The notes: generated from the letters alone by a model not told the origin. Shown: positions 26,998 through 35,334, numbered from the stretch's first letter. The stretch is DNA of 64,000 bases from Rouxiella sp. S1S-2 (GCF_009208105.1 NZ_WFKL01000001.1:4030001-4094000), one strand, 5' to 3'. Made by a program: numbers and translations.

Positions 26998-28527
26998 ATG
27001 AGTATTGAAGCACAGAACCAACCACACAGCCCCGGTGGGTTTTTCCGCTGGGTCGAGCGCGTAGGCAATAAAATCCCCAATCCATTTTTACTGTTTATCT
27101 ATCTGATCGTCGTTTTAATGTTAACCAGCGCGCTGATTTCGTGGCTTAACATAACAGCGGTGAATCCTACCAACGGCGAAATCATTCGAGTCAAAAACTT
27201 GCTCAGCGTTGAAGGGCTGCAGTGGATTTTGCCCAACGTGATTAAAAACTTCAGCGGTTTTACGCCACTGGGATCTATTTTGGCGCTGGTGCTCGGCGCG
27301 GGGCTTGCCGAACGCGTCGGGCTGCTGCAAAGCCTGATGTATAAAATGGCCGCCAGCGTGAATGCAAAATACGCTAGCTATCTGGTGATATTTATCGCCT
27401 TTTTTAGCCATATTTCTTCGGATGCTGCGCTGGTGGTGATGCCACCGCTTGGGGCGCTTATCTTCCTCGCCGTCGGACGCCATCCCGTGGCCGGGCTTTT
27501 AGCCGCAATAGCAGGTGTCGGCTGCGGCTTTACTGCCAACCTCCTCATTGTGACAACCGACGTGCTGCTGTCTGGCCTCAGCTCTGAAGCGGCCAAGGTG
27601 ATTAACCCGGCGGTACAGGTTAGCGTGGTGGATAACTGGTACTTTATGGCCGCGTCGGTGATTGTACTTACGCTGGTCGGCGGCATTCTCACCGATAAAT
27701 TTGTTGAACCGCGTTTGCCCGTCTATGAGGGCGGCAGCGACGAGCGGATGAAAAAACTGGCCCCCGAGCAGAATCGCGGCCTGGCTGCCAGCGGGATTGC
27801 CGCCCTGGTGTTTATTGCGCTGGTGGCTCTGTTGGTAGTGCCCGATTCGGCACCGCTGCGCGACCCGCACACTCACGGTATCGTCCCGTCGCCATTTATT
27901 CAGGGCATCGTTCCGCTAATTATTTTGTTCTTTTTTGTGGTGTCTATCCCCTACGGACTGGTCACCAAACAAATCCGCACCCAGAGTGATATTCCGAATT
28001 TGCTGGTCGATCCGATGAAGGGTATGGCTGGCTTTATCGTGATGGTTTTCCCGCTTTCCCAGTTTGTAGCCTTCTTTAACTGGAGCAATATGGGGAAATT
28101 TATGGCCATCGGCCTGACCGATATTCTTGAAAAACTAGGGATGACGGGCATTCCGGCCTTCGTGGGGCTGATTTTTTTGTCAGCGTTGCTGTGCATGTTT
28201 ATCGCCAGCGGCTCGGCGATTTGGTCAATTCTGGCGCCGATTTTCATCCCTATGTTTATGCTGCTCGGCTTTCATCCGGCCTTTGCGCAAATCGTTTTCC
28301 GCATCGCCGACTCGTCGGTTCTGCCGCTGGCACCCATGTCGCCTTTCCTGCCGCTGTTCCTCGGATTTTTACAGCGCTATGACAAAAATGCCAAGCTCGG
28401 AACCTACTACTCGCTGGTATTGCCCTATCCGGTGGTCTTTTTCATCGTCTGGCTGGTGATGTTAGTGGTCTGGTATTTACTGGGGCTGCCGATTGGCCCT
28501 GGCGTTTACCCGCGTATGCCGTCTTAA
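26998..28527 (+). CDS. abgT: p-aminobenzoyl-glutamate transporter AbgT
   Basis: A 509-aa AbgT-family inner-membrane protein with about 9-10 helices plus re-entrant segments. Motifs include HSPGGFFRWVERVGNKIPNP near the start, FFSHISSDAALVVMPPLGAL near residue 145 (central discontinuous segment) and ASGSAIWSILAPIFIPMFML near residue 405. Family members import p-aminobenzoyl-glutamate or export antimetabolites by proton antiport. Here the linkage to abgAB supports the import role. Confidence 0.93.
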   Translation: MSIEAQNQPHSPGGFFRWVERVGNKIPNPFLLFIYLIVVLMLTSALISWLNITAVNPTNGEIIRVKNLLSVEGLQWILPNVIKNFSGFTPLGSILALVLGAGLAERVGLLQSLMYKMAASVNAKYASYLVIFIAFFSHISSDAALVVMPPLGALIFLAVGRHPVAGLLAAIAGVGCGFTANLLIVTTDVLLSGLSSEAAKVINPAVQVSVVDNWYFMAASVIVLTLVGGILTDKFVEPRLPVYEGGSDERMKKLAPEQNRGLAASGIAALVFIALVALLVVPDSAPLRDPHTHGIVPSPFIQGIVPLIILFFFVVSIPYGLVTKQIRTQSDIPNLLVDPMKGMAGFIVMVFPLSQFVAFFNWSNMGKFMAIGLTDILEKLGMTGIPAFVGLIFLSALLCMFIASGSAIWSILAPIFIPMFMLLGFHPAFAQIVFRIADSSVLPLAPMSPFLPLFLGFLQRYDKNAKLGTYYSLVLPYPVVFFIVWLVMLVVWYLLGLPIGPGVYPRMPS

Positions 28528-28541
28528 CGACAGCGGCGGCG

Positions 28542-29423
28542 CTAAGGCAACCGCCCTACGCGCCGCATGGCTCTATGCCAGGAGCCGTTTCTCACAGCCC
28601 AACGTAAGAGTGTTGCCACACGGCGCATTGAGAAATCGATGCCGCGGCGGGTTAAGGGGGGCAGCACTATTCCCAGCTCCTCTTTTGCCCACTCAGGCAA
28701 CAGTTCAATCCCCGACCAAACCATCAGTTTACCGACCGGTACGGCGATTTTGCTGGGAGCAGGTGCGCGCTTGAGCAATCTCACCACCTCACGCGTTCTG
28801 TCGTCGCAGCGCAACTGCGGGCGCATACGTTGTAAATAATCATCGATTTCCTGCACGCTGCGCGGAACGTTTATACCGCCCAATCCTTCAACAACGCGCG
28901 CAACTTCACGATAATATTGACTTTGGTCGGCAAGGCTTAAATCGGGATTACGATAACGGAGGTAGGACTGCAAGAAGCTGTAGGACTCGGCAACGTGCAC
29001 CCAAACCAGCAGGTCAGGATCGCTCGCAGCATAAGGTTGGCCGTGTGTATCAACACCGGTAACCTGTAAATGAATGGACTTAACGCGGGCTATCAGATTT
29101 TGCGCATCCGCAAGCGGTGCAAAGGTGGTGCCAGAGACAAATTGGCTGGTTCGGCGTAAGCGTCCCAGCATGTCGCTGCGAAAATTTGAATGGTCCCATA
29201 CTCCCGCCAAAGCAAGAGGATGCAGCATTTGCAACAGCAGCGCACTGACGCCACCGCACAGCATGCTCGAGAAATCGCCGTGAACGCGCCACACTACGGT
29301 GTCAGGGCCAAACAGCCCAAAATCACCTCGCGGCTGATCAAAGTCAATGCCTCCCAGCGCCAGGCCAGAAATGCTTAACACCTGGCGCTCTATCTTTTTA
29401 CGTAAACCTTCACCAACGGGCAT
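28542..29423 (-). CDS. DUF2236 (MpaB/Lcp-like) oxygenase-family protein
   Basis: A 293-aa protein of the DUF2236 family, which includes heme-dependent latex-clearing oxygenase and MpaB. The family pattern is visible as GPDTVVWRVHGDFSSMLCGG near residue 40, LHPLALAGVWDHSNFRSD near residue 67 (conserved His), and DLLVWVHVAESYSF near residue 137, a conserved W-x-H. There is no signal peptide. The substrate is unknown. It converges tail-to-tail on abgT, so it is its own unit. Confidence 0.82.
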   Translation of the reverse strand: MPVGEGLRKKIERQVLSISGLALGGIDFDQPRGDFGLFGPDTVVWRVHGDFSSMLCGGVSALLLQMLHPLALAGVWDHSNFRSDMLGRLRRTSQFVSGTTFAPLADAQNLIARVKSIHLQVTGVDTHGQPYAASDPDLLVWVHVAESYSFLQSYLRYRNPDLSLADQSQYYREVARVVEGLGGINVPRSVQEIDDYLQRMRPQLRCDDRTREVVRLLKRAPAPSKIAVPVGKLMVWSGIELLPEWAKEELGIVLPPLTRRGIDFSMRRVATLLRWAVRNGSWHRAMRRVGRLP

Positions 29424-29515
29424 GGCACATTGTTCTCAATAATTCTTTTATGACAATAAAACGTGCCTTAATCATACAGGGATGGAGGTTTTCCTTTCCC
29501 GAAAACACCGTTTAT

Positions 29516-30175
29516 TTAATGAGCCACGGCGCTTTTCATCGGTACAGTTCGCAGCTGCGGCCATACGTACATCAGCATATCAATAATCGAACCCAGCTGT
29601 TCATTGCTCGCACCATCACGCGCCTGCACCGACATTCCCTGCACGGTAGTGGCGACGTACTTCGCTAATAGCGAACTGTCGGTATCGTTGGGGAACTCGC
29701 CACTGAGCTTTTTCTTCTCGAAAAATTCAAACAGCGTGCGCTCCTGTGAAAGGTGGCGCGAGCGCAGCATCTCGGAAATCTCCTGAGAAGCAGCTGACAT
29801 TCCCGAGGCAGCGTTGATGATAAAACAGCCACTCGGCGTGTCGCAGTCGGTAAACATCTCTGCCGTAGTGCGCAGGTACTGTTCAACGGCCTGTTCTACT
29901 GACAAGTCATCTTTGCCAAGCAAGCACAAACTCTTTTCGTAAAAGGTTGCTAGATAATGCTCAACGGCGGCGCGAAACATCCCTTCCTTATTACCAAATT
30001 CGGCATAAAGAGTAGGCGCTTTGGCACCGGTTGCTTCAACTAAGTCAGCCAGAGATGTGGCTTCGTAGCCGTGACGCCAGAACAGATTTAGCGCCTTACT
30101 TAAGGCAGTTCCGCGGTCGAACTGTTTCGGGCGACCGCGACTTTTCCGGACTAATGCCGTCTGTTCAGTGCTCAT
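29516..30175 (-). CDS. comR: TetR-family repressor, ComR-like
   Basis: A 219-aa TetR/AcrR regulator. The HTH region RGRPKQFDRGTALSKALNLF, then HGYEATSLADLVEATGAKAP and TLYAEFGNKEGMFRAAVEHY, follows E. coli ComR (YcfQ), the copper-responsive repressor divergent from bhsA (ycfR). The C-terminal CFIINAASGMSA segment is similar too. AAGGAGGG lies 4 bp before the ATG at 30175, preferred over an ATG 18 bp upstream. It is divergent from a row of BhsA-like genes, with an operator pair in between. It probably represses itself and all six promoters in the array. Confidence 0.82.
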   Translation of the reverse strand: MSTEQTALVRKSRGRPKQFDRGTALSKALNLFWRHGYEATSLADLVEATGAKAPTLYAEFGNKEGMFRAAVEHYLATFYEKSLCLLGKDDLSVEQAVEQYLRTTAEMFTDCDTPSGCFIINAASGMSAASQEISEMLRSRHLSQERTLFEFFEKKKLSGEFPNDTDSSLLAKYVATTVQGMSVQARDGASNEQLGSIIDMLMYVWPQLRTVPMKSAVAH

Positions 30176-30220
30176 ACACCCTCCTTTCATCACCCTTGTG
30201 ATAATGGTTATAAAAATATA

Positions 30221-30290
30221 TTAACGATCATTATTAAAAATAGTTGCGCGAATGTCCAGTAGAGATTAATATTTAATTATCGAGCGATAA
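30221..30290. promoter_or_regulatory. ComR-type double operator and promoter, site 1
   Basis: Operator 1 (TTAACGATCATTAT) starts at 30221. The promoter TTGCGC-N17-TAATAT is at 30244-30272. Operator 2 (TTATCGAGCGATAA, 6-bp arms) is at 30277-30290. The start-to-start operator distance is 56 bp. It lies between comR and the first secreted-protein gene, so it can serve both directions. Confidence 0.75.
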
Positions 30291-30349
30291 GTTAATCACT
30301 CCCTACGGATAAAGACACAGCTAGAAAAAGCAACCCAGGACGTAACATC

Positions 30350-30610
30350 ATGAGAAACTTCAAATTAATTCTTGCAGTTATGGCATTGACCGCTGTACCG
30401 GTTGCCAACGTTGCCGCACAGCAGGTTATCATGATGCCAATACAGAGTCAGGAAATTGCCATGGTCAATGTGACCGGCGACAGCAATGTTATTCAGCCTC
30501 CGCATGGCACCTTGAACAGAAAACCGGTTCAAGCCGGTATTTCAAGCTCACCAACCATTCCGCCAGCGCCCAATGCTGATCGCAACTCGCCTTCGGCAAT
30601 TTACTACTAG
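30350..30610 (+). CDS. Small secreted protein, divergent BhsA-like N-terminus with Pro-rich tail
   Basis: An 86-aa exported protein with signal peptide MRNFKLILAVMALTAVPVAN ending near VAA. The mature start QQVIMMPIQSQEIAMVNV aligns position by position with the TEVQMAPAGSQSIGVVSA start of the BhsA-like proteins downstream. The C-terminal half does not: it is Pro/Ser/Asn-rich (SSSPTIPPAPNADRNSPS) and lacks the SYRIISAGGENHLYGTAEIY half of the domain. It is either a decayed paralogue or a rebuilt one. It is driven by the same operator-promoter module as the real family members. Confidence 0.72.
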   Translation: MRNFKLILAVMALTAVPVANVAAQQVIMMPIQSQEIAMVNVTGDSNVIQPPHGTLNRKPVQAGISSSPTIPPAPNADRNSPSAIYY

Positions 30611-30660
30611 GTGCCATTGAGTCAGGACAAAAATGTGGCTCTAACATAAAGGCAAAAAAT

Positions 30661-30690
30661 GAAGGTGGCCATTTGTGCTGCCTTCTTTTT
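30661..30690 (+). terminator. Terminator after the first array gene
   Basis: GAAGGTGGC...GCTGCCTTC stem (two internal mismatches) followed by TTTTTT. Confidence 0.7.
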
Positions 30691-30991
30691 TAACACCCTA
30701 CTCCACTGACCTCAAGAATTTATTATCGGCTATTAAAATAAACTTTATTTATCACAATTCCGAATGATTATATTGAATAACGATTGCAGATTAATGAAAA
30801 ACGCTCTGATATTTAACAAGTTATCAACAGCGGTATTGATTATCTTTACTTAGTCCCTCAATGGGATTGGTATTGCCCTCCTTGCTGTTAACCGGCTGGT
30901 CCTACAATGTCAGCACCTCCATCTCGCGCTCGTCGTACTATCGAAAATAATCTCCTATTTTCTTAGAGTTAGCACAGTTGAGCACATTTAG
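30691..30991. other. AT-rich spacer without a recognisable gene
   Basis: About 300 bp of AT-rich sequence between the terminator and the next operator. There is no ORF with coding character; I see no promoter or repeat beyond scattered A/T runs. Confidence 0.5.
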
Positions 30992-31061
30992 TTAATGATC
31001 GATAATGAATTTGATTGATAAAAATAAAAGCGGAGACTACCATTTATTTATCGAACGTTAA
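30992..31061 (+). promoter_or_regulatory. ComR-type double operator and promoter, site 2
   Basis: Operator 1 TTAATGATCGATAA is at 30992-31005, the promoter TTGATA-N17-TACCAT is at 31015-31043, and operator 2 TTATCGAACGTTAA is at 31048-31061. The operator distance is 56 bp, as at site 1. Confidence 0.75.
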
Positions 31062-31118
31062 CTTATTAGATTTACCGCAAAAAGAGCATTTGCTCATACA
31101 AATCCAGGACTAAAAATC

Positions 31119-31376
31119 ATGAAAAATCTAACAATGCTGTGTGCTGCACTGACTCTTGCTGCGGCGTCTTTCTCAACTCTGGCAGCCACCGAAGTCACAC
31201 AGATGCCGTCTAATGCGCAAAAAATTGGCGTAGTCTCAGCGACTTCCAGCAATGACCTCTCAAGCCTGGAACGCAACCTGAATGCGAAAGCCGAGGAAGC
31301 AGGGGCAAGTTCATTCCGCATCATTTCTGCTTCTGGTGACAATCAACTGTACGGCACGGCTGAGCTTTACAAATAA
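31119..31376 (+). CDS. BhsA/YdgH-family (DUF1471) secreted protein
   Basis: An 85-aa periplasmic or outer-membrane-associated small protein. The signal peptide ends at STLA-AT; the mature part TEVTQMPSNAQKIGVVSATS plus SSFRIISASGDNQLYGTAEL is a single DUF1471 domain. E. coli relatives (BhsA, McbA, YdgH, YhcN) affect stress tolerance, biofilm and copper permeability. It is the most divergent full-length member of the local array. The next paralogue follows after 36 bp, so the two share a transcript. Confidence 0.88.
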   Translation: MKNLTMLCAALTLAAASFSTLAATEVTQMPSNAQKIGVVSATSSNDLSSLERNLNAKAEEAGASSFRIISASGDNQLYGTAELYK

Positions 31377-31412
31377 GCCGAGGTCAATTGATAAGTTAAG
31401 TGAGGAATGATC

Positions 31413-31670
31413 ATGAATAATTTAACTAAAACGCTGGCAGCTATTGTTCTGGGAAGCGCTTCATTTACCGCTTTGGCCGCCACGGAGGTTATTGCGGCTC
31501 CCGCAGGACAGCAGAACATGGGCGTGATCAACGTTAACGGCGGCGACCAGCTCAGCGCGCTTAAAAATAAAATGTCTAATGAAGCCGATGAAAAAGGGGC
31601 CTCTTCATACCGCGTAATCTTCGCCACCGGTGAAAATCATCTCTATGGTCGCGCTGAACTGTACCGCTAA
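31413..31670 (+). CDS. BhsA/YdgH-family (DUF1471) secreted protein
   Basis: An 85-aa DUF1471 protein. The signal peptide ends at FTALA-AT; the domain runs TEVIAAPAGQQNMGVINVNG to SSYRVIFATGENHLYGRAEL. GAGGA at 31402-31406 directly abuts the ATG at 31407, so the ATG at 31413 is the better start. It has no operator pair of its own and is probably cotranscribed with the gene at 31119. It ends in YR rather than YK like the others. Confidence 0.87.
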   Translation: MNNLTKTLAAIVLGSASFTALAATEVIAAPAGQQNMGVINVNGGDQLSALKNKMSNEADEKGASSYRVIFATGENHLYGRAELYR

Positions 31671-31701
31671 TTTCCCCACTTATATTTTACTCAGACAATA
31701 A

Positions 31702-31720
31702 CTCCCCCTTGCTGGGGGAG
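31702..31720. terminator. Hairpin between convergent genes
   Basis: CTCCCCC-TTGCT-GGGGGAG stem with no long T-run on the plus strand. It may serve as a weak bidirectional terminator between the DUF1471 pair and the converging MFS remnant. Confidence 0.5.
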
Positions 31721-31749
31721 CCGTCAATCTTAAAAAACCTCACCTTCAT

Positions 31750-32571
31750 TTATCTTCCGCTGCGTTTTAAAACTATTACAACACCAAGTATGCCGGGCAG
31801 TGAAACGACATACAGTGCGTTAATTGGCCCGATAATTTCTGCAGTACCTGCGGCAAGATTCCAGGTCGCTAGGGCAGGTAATAAAAAATAACCCGCTAGA
31901 AATGTCGACAGGTATCCCACCAGACGAAGATTGCTTTGAGCATGTTGGCGCAGCTTTTGGCTATTAAGCAATAATGGTCCACAGACTTGCCCCAAACTTC
32001 GTGCCAACAGCAATGGCAGTGCAAGTCCGGTAGTTTCATCGGGCCTGATCTGTTGAGCAAGCGCGGGCATGAGCGCCATCACCGGCGTCCCTACCGCCGC
32101 CAATAATGGCAGCAACAGCATGCTTCGACGCTGCAAGGGGGAACATTCACGCCATTTTAACGCGACGGCGAAAGCAGGTTGCCGACTTTCATTAACATAA
32201 CGCTTAATAAAATGACGGGCAGTAAACATCAGTAAAATCGCTGAAAAGATAAAACTGAAAGCATCCATCACTAGCAGGGTTATCAGCGAAAAACGGTTAA
32301 TGATCATCACACCGAGCCCTACCCCTAACAAAACTTGAGCAGCAAATATCAGGGTTTCAAGTGCGGTCGCCGCAGGAAGCTCATTGGCTTTTAGCCCCCT
32401 TTTGAAAATCAGCGTTAATGCGGGCGATACGTGCCAGCGAAGAAGTTGACTATAAACGACGACCTGAGTCAGTCCGTTACCCACAGAAGACAGAATAAAG
32501 GCACAACCGAGCAGGCGCAGCCAACGATGATCGCGCAGCGCGCTTAACAGCGCGACGAGTAGTGTATTCAT
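31750..32571 (-). pseudogene. MFS transporter with apparent internal deletion
   Basis: A 273-aa open frame of the MFS type, but well short of the usual 400 aa. The N-terminus (LLGCAFILSSVGNGLTQVVV) reads normally up to HVSPALTL and then jumps directly to IFKRGLKANELPAATALETL, which in related transporters lies after TM4. The missing part would be about 100 residues, covering three membrane helices, and the join is in frame. About seven helices remain. Transport function is unlikely. It is embedded in the DUF1471 array, where recombination is frequent. Confidence 0.5.
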
Positions 32572-32752
32572 AAGAAATCATCTCATCAAAATAACAGAAA
32601 TAGCGCCCTGTAAATTTACAAGACGTTGAAAAACAGACTGTTAGCGACGAAACAACATTACATTGGGAAGGCATCCTTTACGTGGGAATATAAAATTAGC
32701 ACGCACCGGAGCCTCTGCCAAGTCAGCGTGTTAAAGCGATCCGCACAATTAA

Positions 32753-32822
32753 TTAACGATTAATATAAAAATGAGTTGCACAGGATCCGTTCACCCTCTA
32801 TCATTTACTTATCGAACGTTAA
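32753..32822 (+). promoter_or_regulatory. ComR-type double operator and promoter, site 3
   Basis: Operator 1 begins at TTAACGAT (32753); the promoter TTGCAC-N17-TATCAT is at 32776-32804; operator 2 TTATCGAACGTTAA is at 32809-32822. The spacing is 56 bp. The segment is repeated almost exactly at 34314-34383. Confidence 0.78.
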
Positions 32823-32900
32823 TTAATAACGACGACCCAGAATCAAACACTGAACCCGATAAGTACCCGGTTCAGATAACCAGATAAAGAGGAACTACTC

Positions 32901-33161
32901 ATGAAAAACCTGACTAAAGCATTTGCCGTGATTGCACTGACTACCGCTTCATTCGCCACTTTCGCCGCCACTGAAGTCCAGATGGCACCGGCCGGTTCAC
33001 AAAGCATCGGTGTGGTAAGCGCCTCTACCAACGGTAACGACCTTAGTGGTCTGCAAGGCAAACTGGCCGCCAAAGCCGCTCAGGAAGGTGCAAGTTCATA
33101 CCGCATCGTTTCCGCCGGGGGTGAAAATCACCTGTACGGTACCGCTGAAATCTACAAATAA
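32901..33161 (+). CDS. BhsA/YdgH-family (DUF1471) protein, cassette 1 gene P
   Basis: An 86-aa secreted protein with signal peptide MKNLTKAFAVIALTTASFAT ending at FA-AT. A single DUF1471 domain runs from TEVQMAPAGSQSIGVVSAST to SYRIVSAGGENHLYGTAEIY. GAGGAA precedes the ATG. It is the first member of a three-gene cassette (P, Q, R) that recurs 1.56 kb downstream. The mature protein is about 63 residues. Confidence 0.9.
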   Translation: MKNLTKAFAVIALTTASFATFAATEVQMAPAGSQSIGVVSASTNGNDLSGLQGKLAAKAAQEGASSYRIVSAGGENHLYGTAEIYK

Positions 33162-33195
33162 GAAAAGTTGGATAGTAAGCGTTTAGCACAATTAG

Positions 33196-33265
33196 TTAAC
33201 GATTATTAAATAAACGTATTGCATCGGACAGAGACAAGGCTTAGTATTTATTTAACGAACGATAA
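33196..33265 (+). promoter_or_regulatory. ComR-type double operator and promoter, site 4
   Basis: Operator 1 TTAACGATTATTAA is at 33196-33209; the promoter TTGCAT-N17-TAGTAT is at 33219-33247; operator 2 TTAACGAACGATAA is at 33252-33265. The spacing is 56 bp. Confidence 0.78.
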
Positions 33266-33322
33266 CTAATGTCGTCATCCAAAATTCAAGCCTTAAATAA
33301 AACGAGAATAGGAATTAAGACC

Positions 33323-33583
33323 ATGAAAAATCTGACTAAAGCATTTGCCGTGATTGCACTGACTACCGCTTCTTTTGCTACTTTCGCCGCCACTGAAGTT
33401 CAGATGGCACCGGCCGGCTCACAAAGCATCGGTATGGTAAGTGCAGCGACCAACGGTAACGACCTTAGCGGCCTCCAGGGCAAACTGGCTGCCAAAGCCG
33501 CTCAGGAAGGTGCAAGTTCATACCGCATCATTTCCGCAGGTGGTGAAAATCATCTGTACGGTACCGCTGAAATTTATAAATAA
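33323..33583 (+). CDS. BhsA/YdgH-family (DUF1471) protein, cassette 1 gene Q
   Basis: An 86-aa secreted DUF1471 protein starting at the ATG at 33323 (GGAATTAAGACC upstream). An 18-codon in-frame extension to 33269 would not give a signal peptide start and is rejected. It differs from gene P at a few positions only (GMVSAAT for GVVSAST, IISAGG for IVSAGG). It has its own operator-promoter module. Confidence 0.9.
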   Translation: MKNLTKAFAVIALTTASFATFAATEVQMAPAGSQSIGMVSAATNGNDLSGLQGKLAAKAAQEGASSYRIISAGGENHLYGTAEIYK

Positions 33584-33771
33584 GTTCGCGAGTTCGTCAC
33601 CGCGTGAAATTTAAGAGCAGTTGAAGTTTGCAGTAAAGGGTAAAAATATTTTGTCGGCATGCGCCACGCAGACGAAATGTATCGGACAGTATTAAACGCT
33701 TGATTTGAAAAATCGAATGGCAACTATGCCGTCACCGCAAATTAGGCACTAACGAAGACTAGGACAATATG

Positions 33772-34032
33772 ATGAAAAACCTGACTAAAGCATTTGCCGT
33801 TATCGCACTCACTACCGCTTCATTCGCAACGTTTGCTGCAACTGAAGTAAGCTCTGCGCCCACTGGCGAACAAAGCATCGGTATGGTTAGCGCTTCTACT
33901 AACGGTAACGATCTTACCAGCCTGCAGGGTAAACTGGCTGCTAAAGCCACTCAGGAAGGTGCAACGTCTTATCGTATCATCTCCGCCGGTGGTGAAGACC
34001 ATTTATACGGTACTGCAGAGATCTACAAATAA
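33772..34032 (+). CDS. BhsA/YdgH-family (DUF1471) protein, cassette 1 gene R
   Basis: An 86-aa secreted DUF1471 protein. Of two adjacent ATGs (33769, 33772), the second has the better distance to AGGA at 33761-33764 and matches the paralogues. The mature part differs most from P and Q (TEVSSAPTGEQSIG, LTSLQGKLAAKATQEGATSY, GGEDHLY). No TTAWCG operator pair lies upstream; the leader is a different 130-bp sequence shared with 35160-35334. It is followed by a terminator, so it closes the cassette. Confidence 0.9.
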   Translation: MKNLTKAFAVIALTTASFATFAATEVSSAPTGEQSIGMVSASTNGNDLTSLQGKLAAKATQEGATSYRIISAGGEDHLYGTAEIYK

Positions 34033-34066
34033 GTAGAAAACTGAGTAACAGGTAATATGAAGAAGA

Positions 34067-34087
34067 GGCGACGTTTGTCGCCTTTTT
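34067..34087 (+). terminator. Terminator closing cassette 1
   Basis: GGCGAC-GTTT-GTCGCC stem followed by TTTTT. Confidence 0.85.
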
Positions 34088-34313
34088 CATTTATTTATTT
34101 TTATAGCTTATCCATTTCACATCATTAAATTACGATTCATTAACGATCAAAGCGTCAATAATTCTTCTCAGAACACCCTCTTAAGCAGGCGTTCGCTCCC
34201 GCTTGTTGGCGGCGATCAGGCAGAGGTCAGGCTGCACCTGCCCAGATTTACCGGCCAGGCCTCGGATTGGCTTTTTATCCCCATCCTCGCTAAATAACGA
34301 TCCGCACAATTAG
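34088..34313. other. Spacer between the two cassettes
   Basis: The spacer contains a GC-richer island (34190-34290) unlike the rest of the array and without a coding frame that I can support. The last about 15 bp before operator 1 are already part of the duplicated segment. Confidence 0.45.
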
Positions 34314-34383
34314 TTAACGATTAATATAAAAATGAGTTGCACAGGATCCGTTCACCCTCTATCATTTACTTATCGAACGTTAA
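34314..34383 (+). promoter_or_regulatory. ComR-type double operator and promoter, site 5
   Basis: This is a near-exact copy of site 3: operator 1 at 34314, promoter TTGCAC-N17-TATCAT at 34337-34365, operator 2 TTATCGAACGTTAA at 34370-34383. The spacing is 56 bp. Confidence 0.78.
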
Positions 34384-34461
34384 TTAATAACGACGACCCA
34401 GAATCAAACACTGAACCCGATAAGTACCCGGTTCAGATAACCAGATAAAGAGGAACTACCC

Positions 34462-34722
34462 ATGAAAAACCTGACTAAAGCCTTCGCCGTCATCGCACTG
34501 ACCACCGCTTCATTCGCCACTTTCGCCGCCACTGAAGTCCAGATGGCGCCAGCAGGTGCTCAAAGCATTGGCGTAGTGAGTGCCTCAACCAACGGTAACG
34601 ACCTCAGTGGTCTGCAAGGAAAACTGGCCGCCAAAGCCGCTCAGGAAGGTGCAAGCTCATACCGCATCGTTTCCGCCGGCGGTGAAAATCATCTGTACGG
34701 TACCGCTGAAATCTACAAATAA
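34462..34722 (+). CDS. BhsA/YdgH-family (DUF1471) protein, cassette 2 gene P'
   Basis: An 86-aa secreted DUF1471 protein that differs from P by one residue (PAGAQ for PAGSQ). Its coding sequence is nearly identical to the next gene (four silent differences over 261 bp) although their promoters differ, which points to recent gene conversion. Confidence 0.9.
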   Translation: MKNLTKAFAVIALTTASFATFAATEVQMAPAGAQSIGVVSASTNGNDLSGLQGKLAAKAAQEGASSYRIVSAGGENHLYGTAEIYK

Positions 34723-34755
34723 GAAAAGTAAACAGAAACCGTTTAGCACAATTAG

Positions 34756-34825
34756 TTAACGATTATTAAATAAATAAGTTGCATCGGACAGAGCCAAGGC
34801 TTAGTATTTAGTTAACGAACGATAA
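34756..34825 (+). promoter_or_regulatory. ComR-type double operator and promoter, site 6
   Basis: Operator 1 TTAACGATTATTAA is at 34756-34769; the promoter TTGCAT-N17-TAGTAT is at 34779-34807; operator 2 TTAACGAACGATAA is at 34812-34825. It is a copy of site 4. Confidence 0.78.
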
Positions 34826-34881
34826 CAATATCGTCATCCAGAATTTAAGCCTTGAATTAAACGAGAATAGGAATTAAGACC

Positions 34882-35142
34882 ATGAAAAACCTGACTAAAG
34901 CCTTCGCCGTCATCGCACTGACCACCGCTTCATTCGCCACTTTCGCCGCCACTGAAGTCCAGATGGCACCAGCGGGTGCTCAAAGCATTGGCGTAGTGAG
35001 TGCCTCAACCAACGGTAACGACCTCAGTGGTCTGCAAGGAAAACTGGCCGCCAAAGCCGCTCAGGAAGGTGCAAGCTCATACCGCATCGTTTCCGCCGGC
35101 GGTGAAAATCATCTGTACGGTACCGCTGAAATTTATAAATAA
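34882..35142 (+). CDS. BhsA/YdgH-family (DUF1471) protein, cassette 2 gene Q'
   Basis: An 86-aa secreted DUF1471 protein with exactly the same amino-acid sequence as gene P' at 34462. It carries the leader of gene Q (GGAATTAAGACC before the ATG), so the promoter belongs to the Q lineage while the coding part has been overwritten by P'. Confidence 0.9.
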   Translation: MKNLTKAFAVIALTTASFATFAATEVQMAPAGAQSIGVVSASTNGNDLSGLQGKLAAKAAQEGASSYRIVSAGGENHLYGTAEIYK

Positions 35143-35334
35143 ATAAGTTCGTGAGTTCGTTACAGAGTGAAATTTGAAAGCAGTTCAAGTTTGCAGTAAA
35201 GGGTAAAGACATTTTGTCGGCATGCGCCACGCAGACGAAGTGTATCGGACAGTATTAAACGCTTGATTTGAAAAATCGAATGGCAACTATGCCGTCACCG
35301 CAAATTAGGCACTCACAAAGACTAGGACAATATG

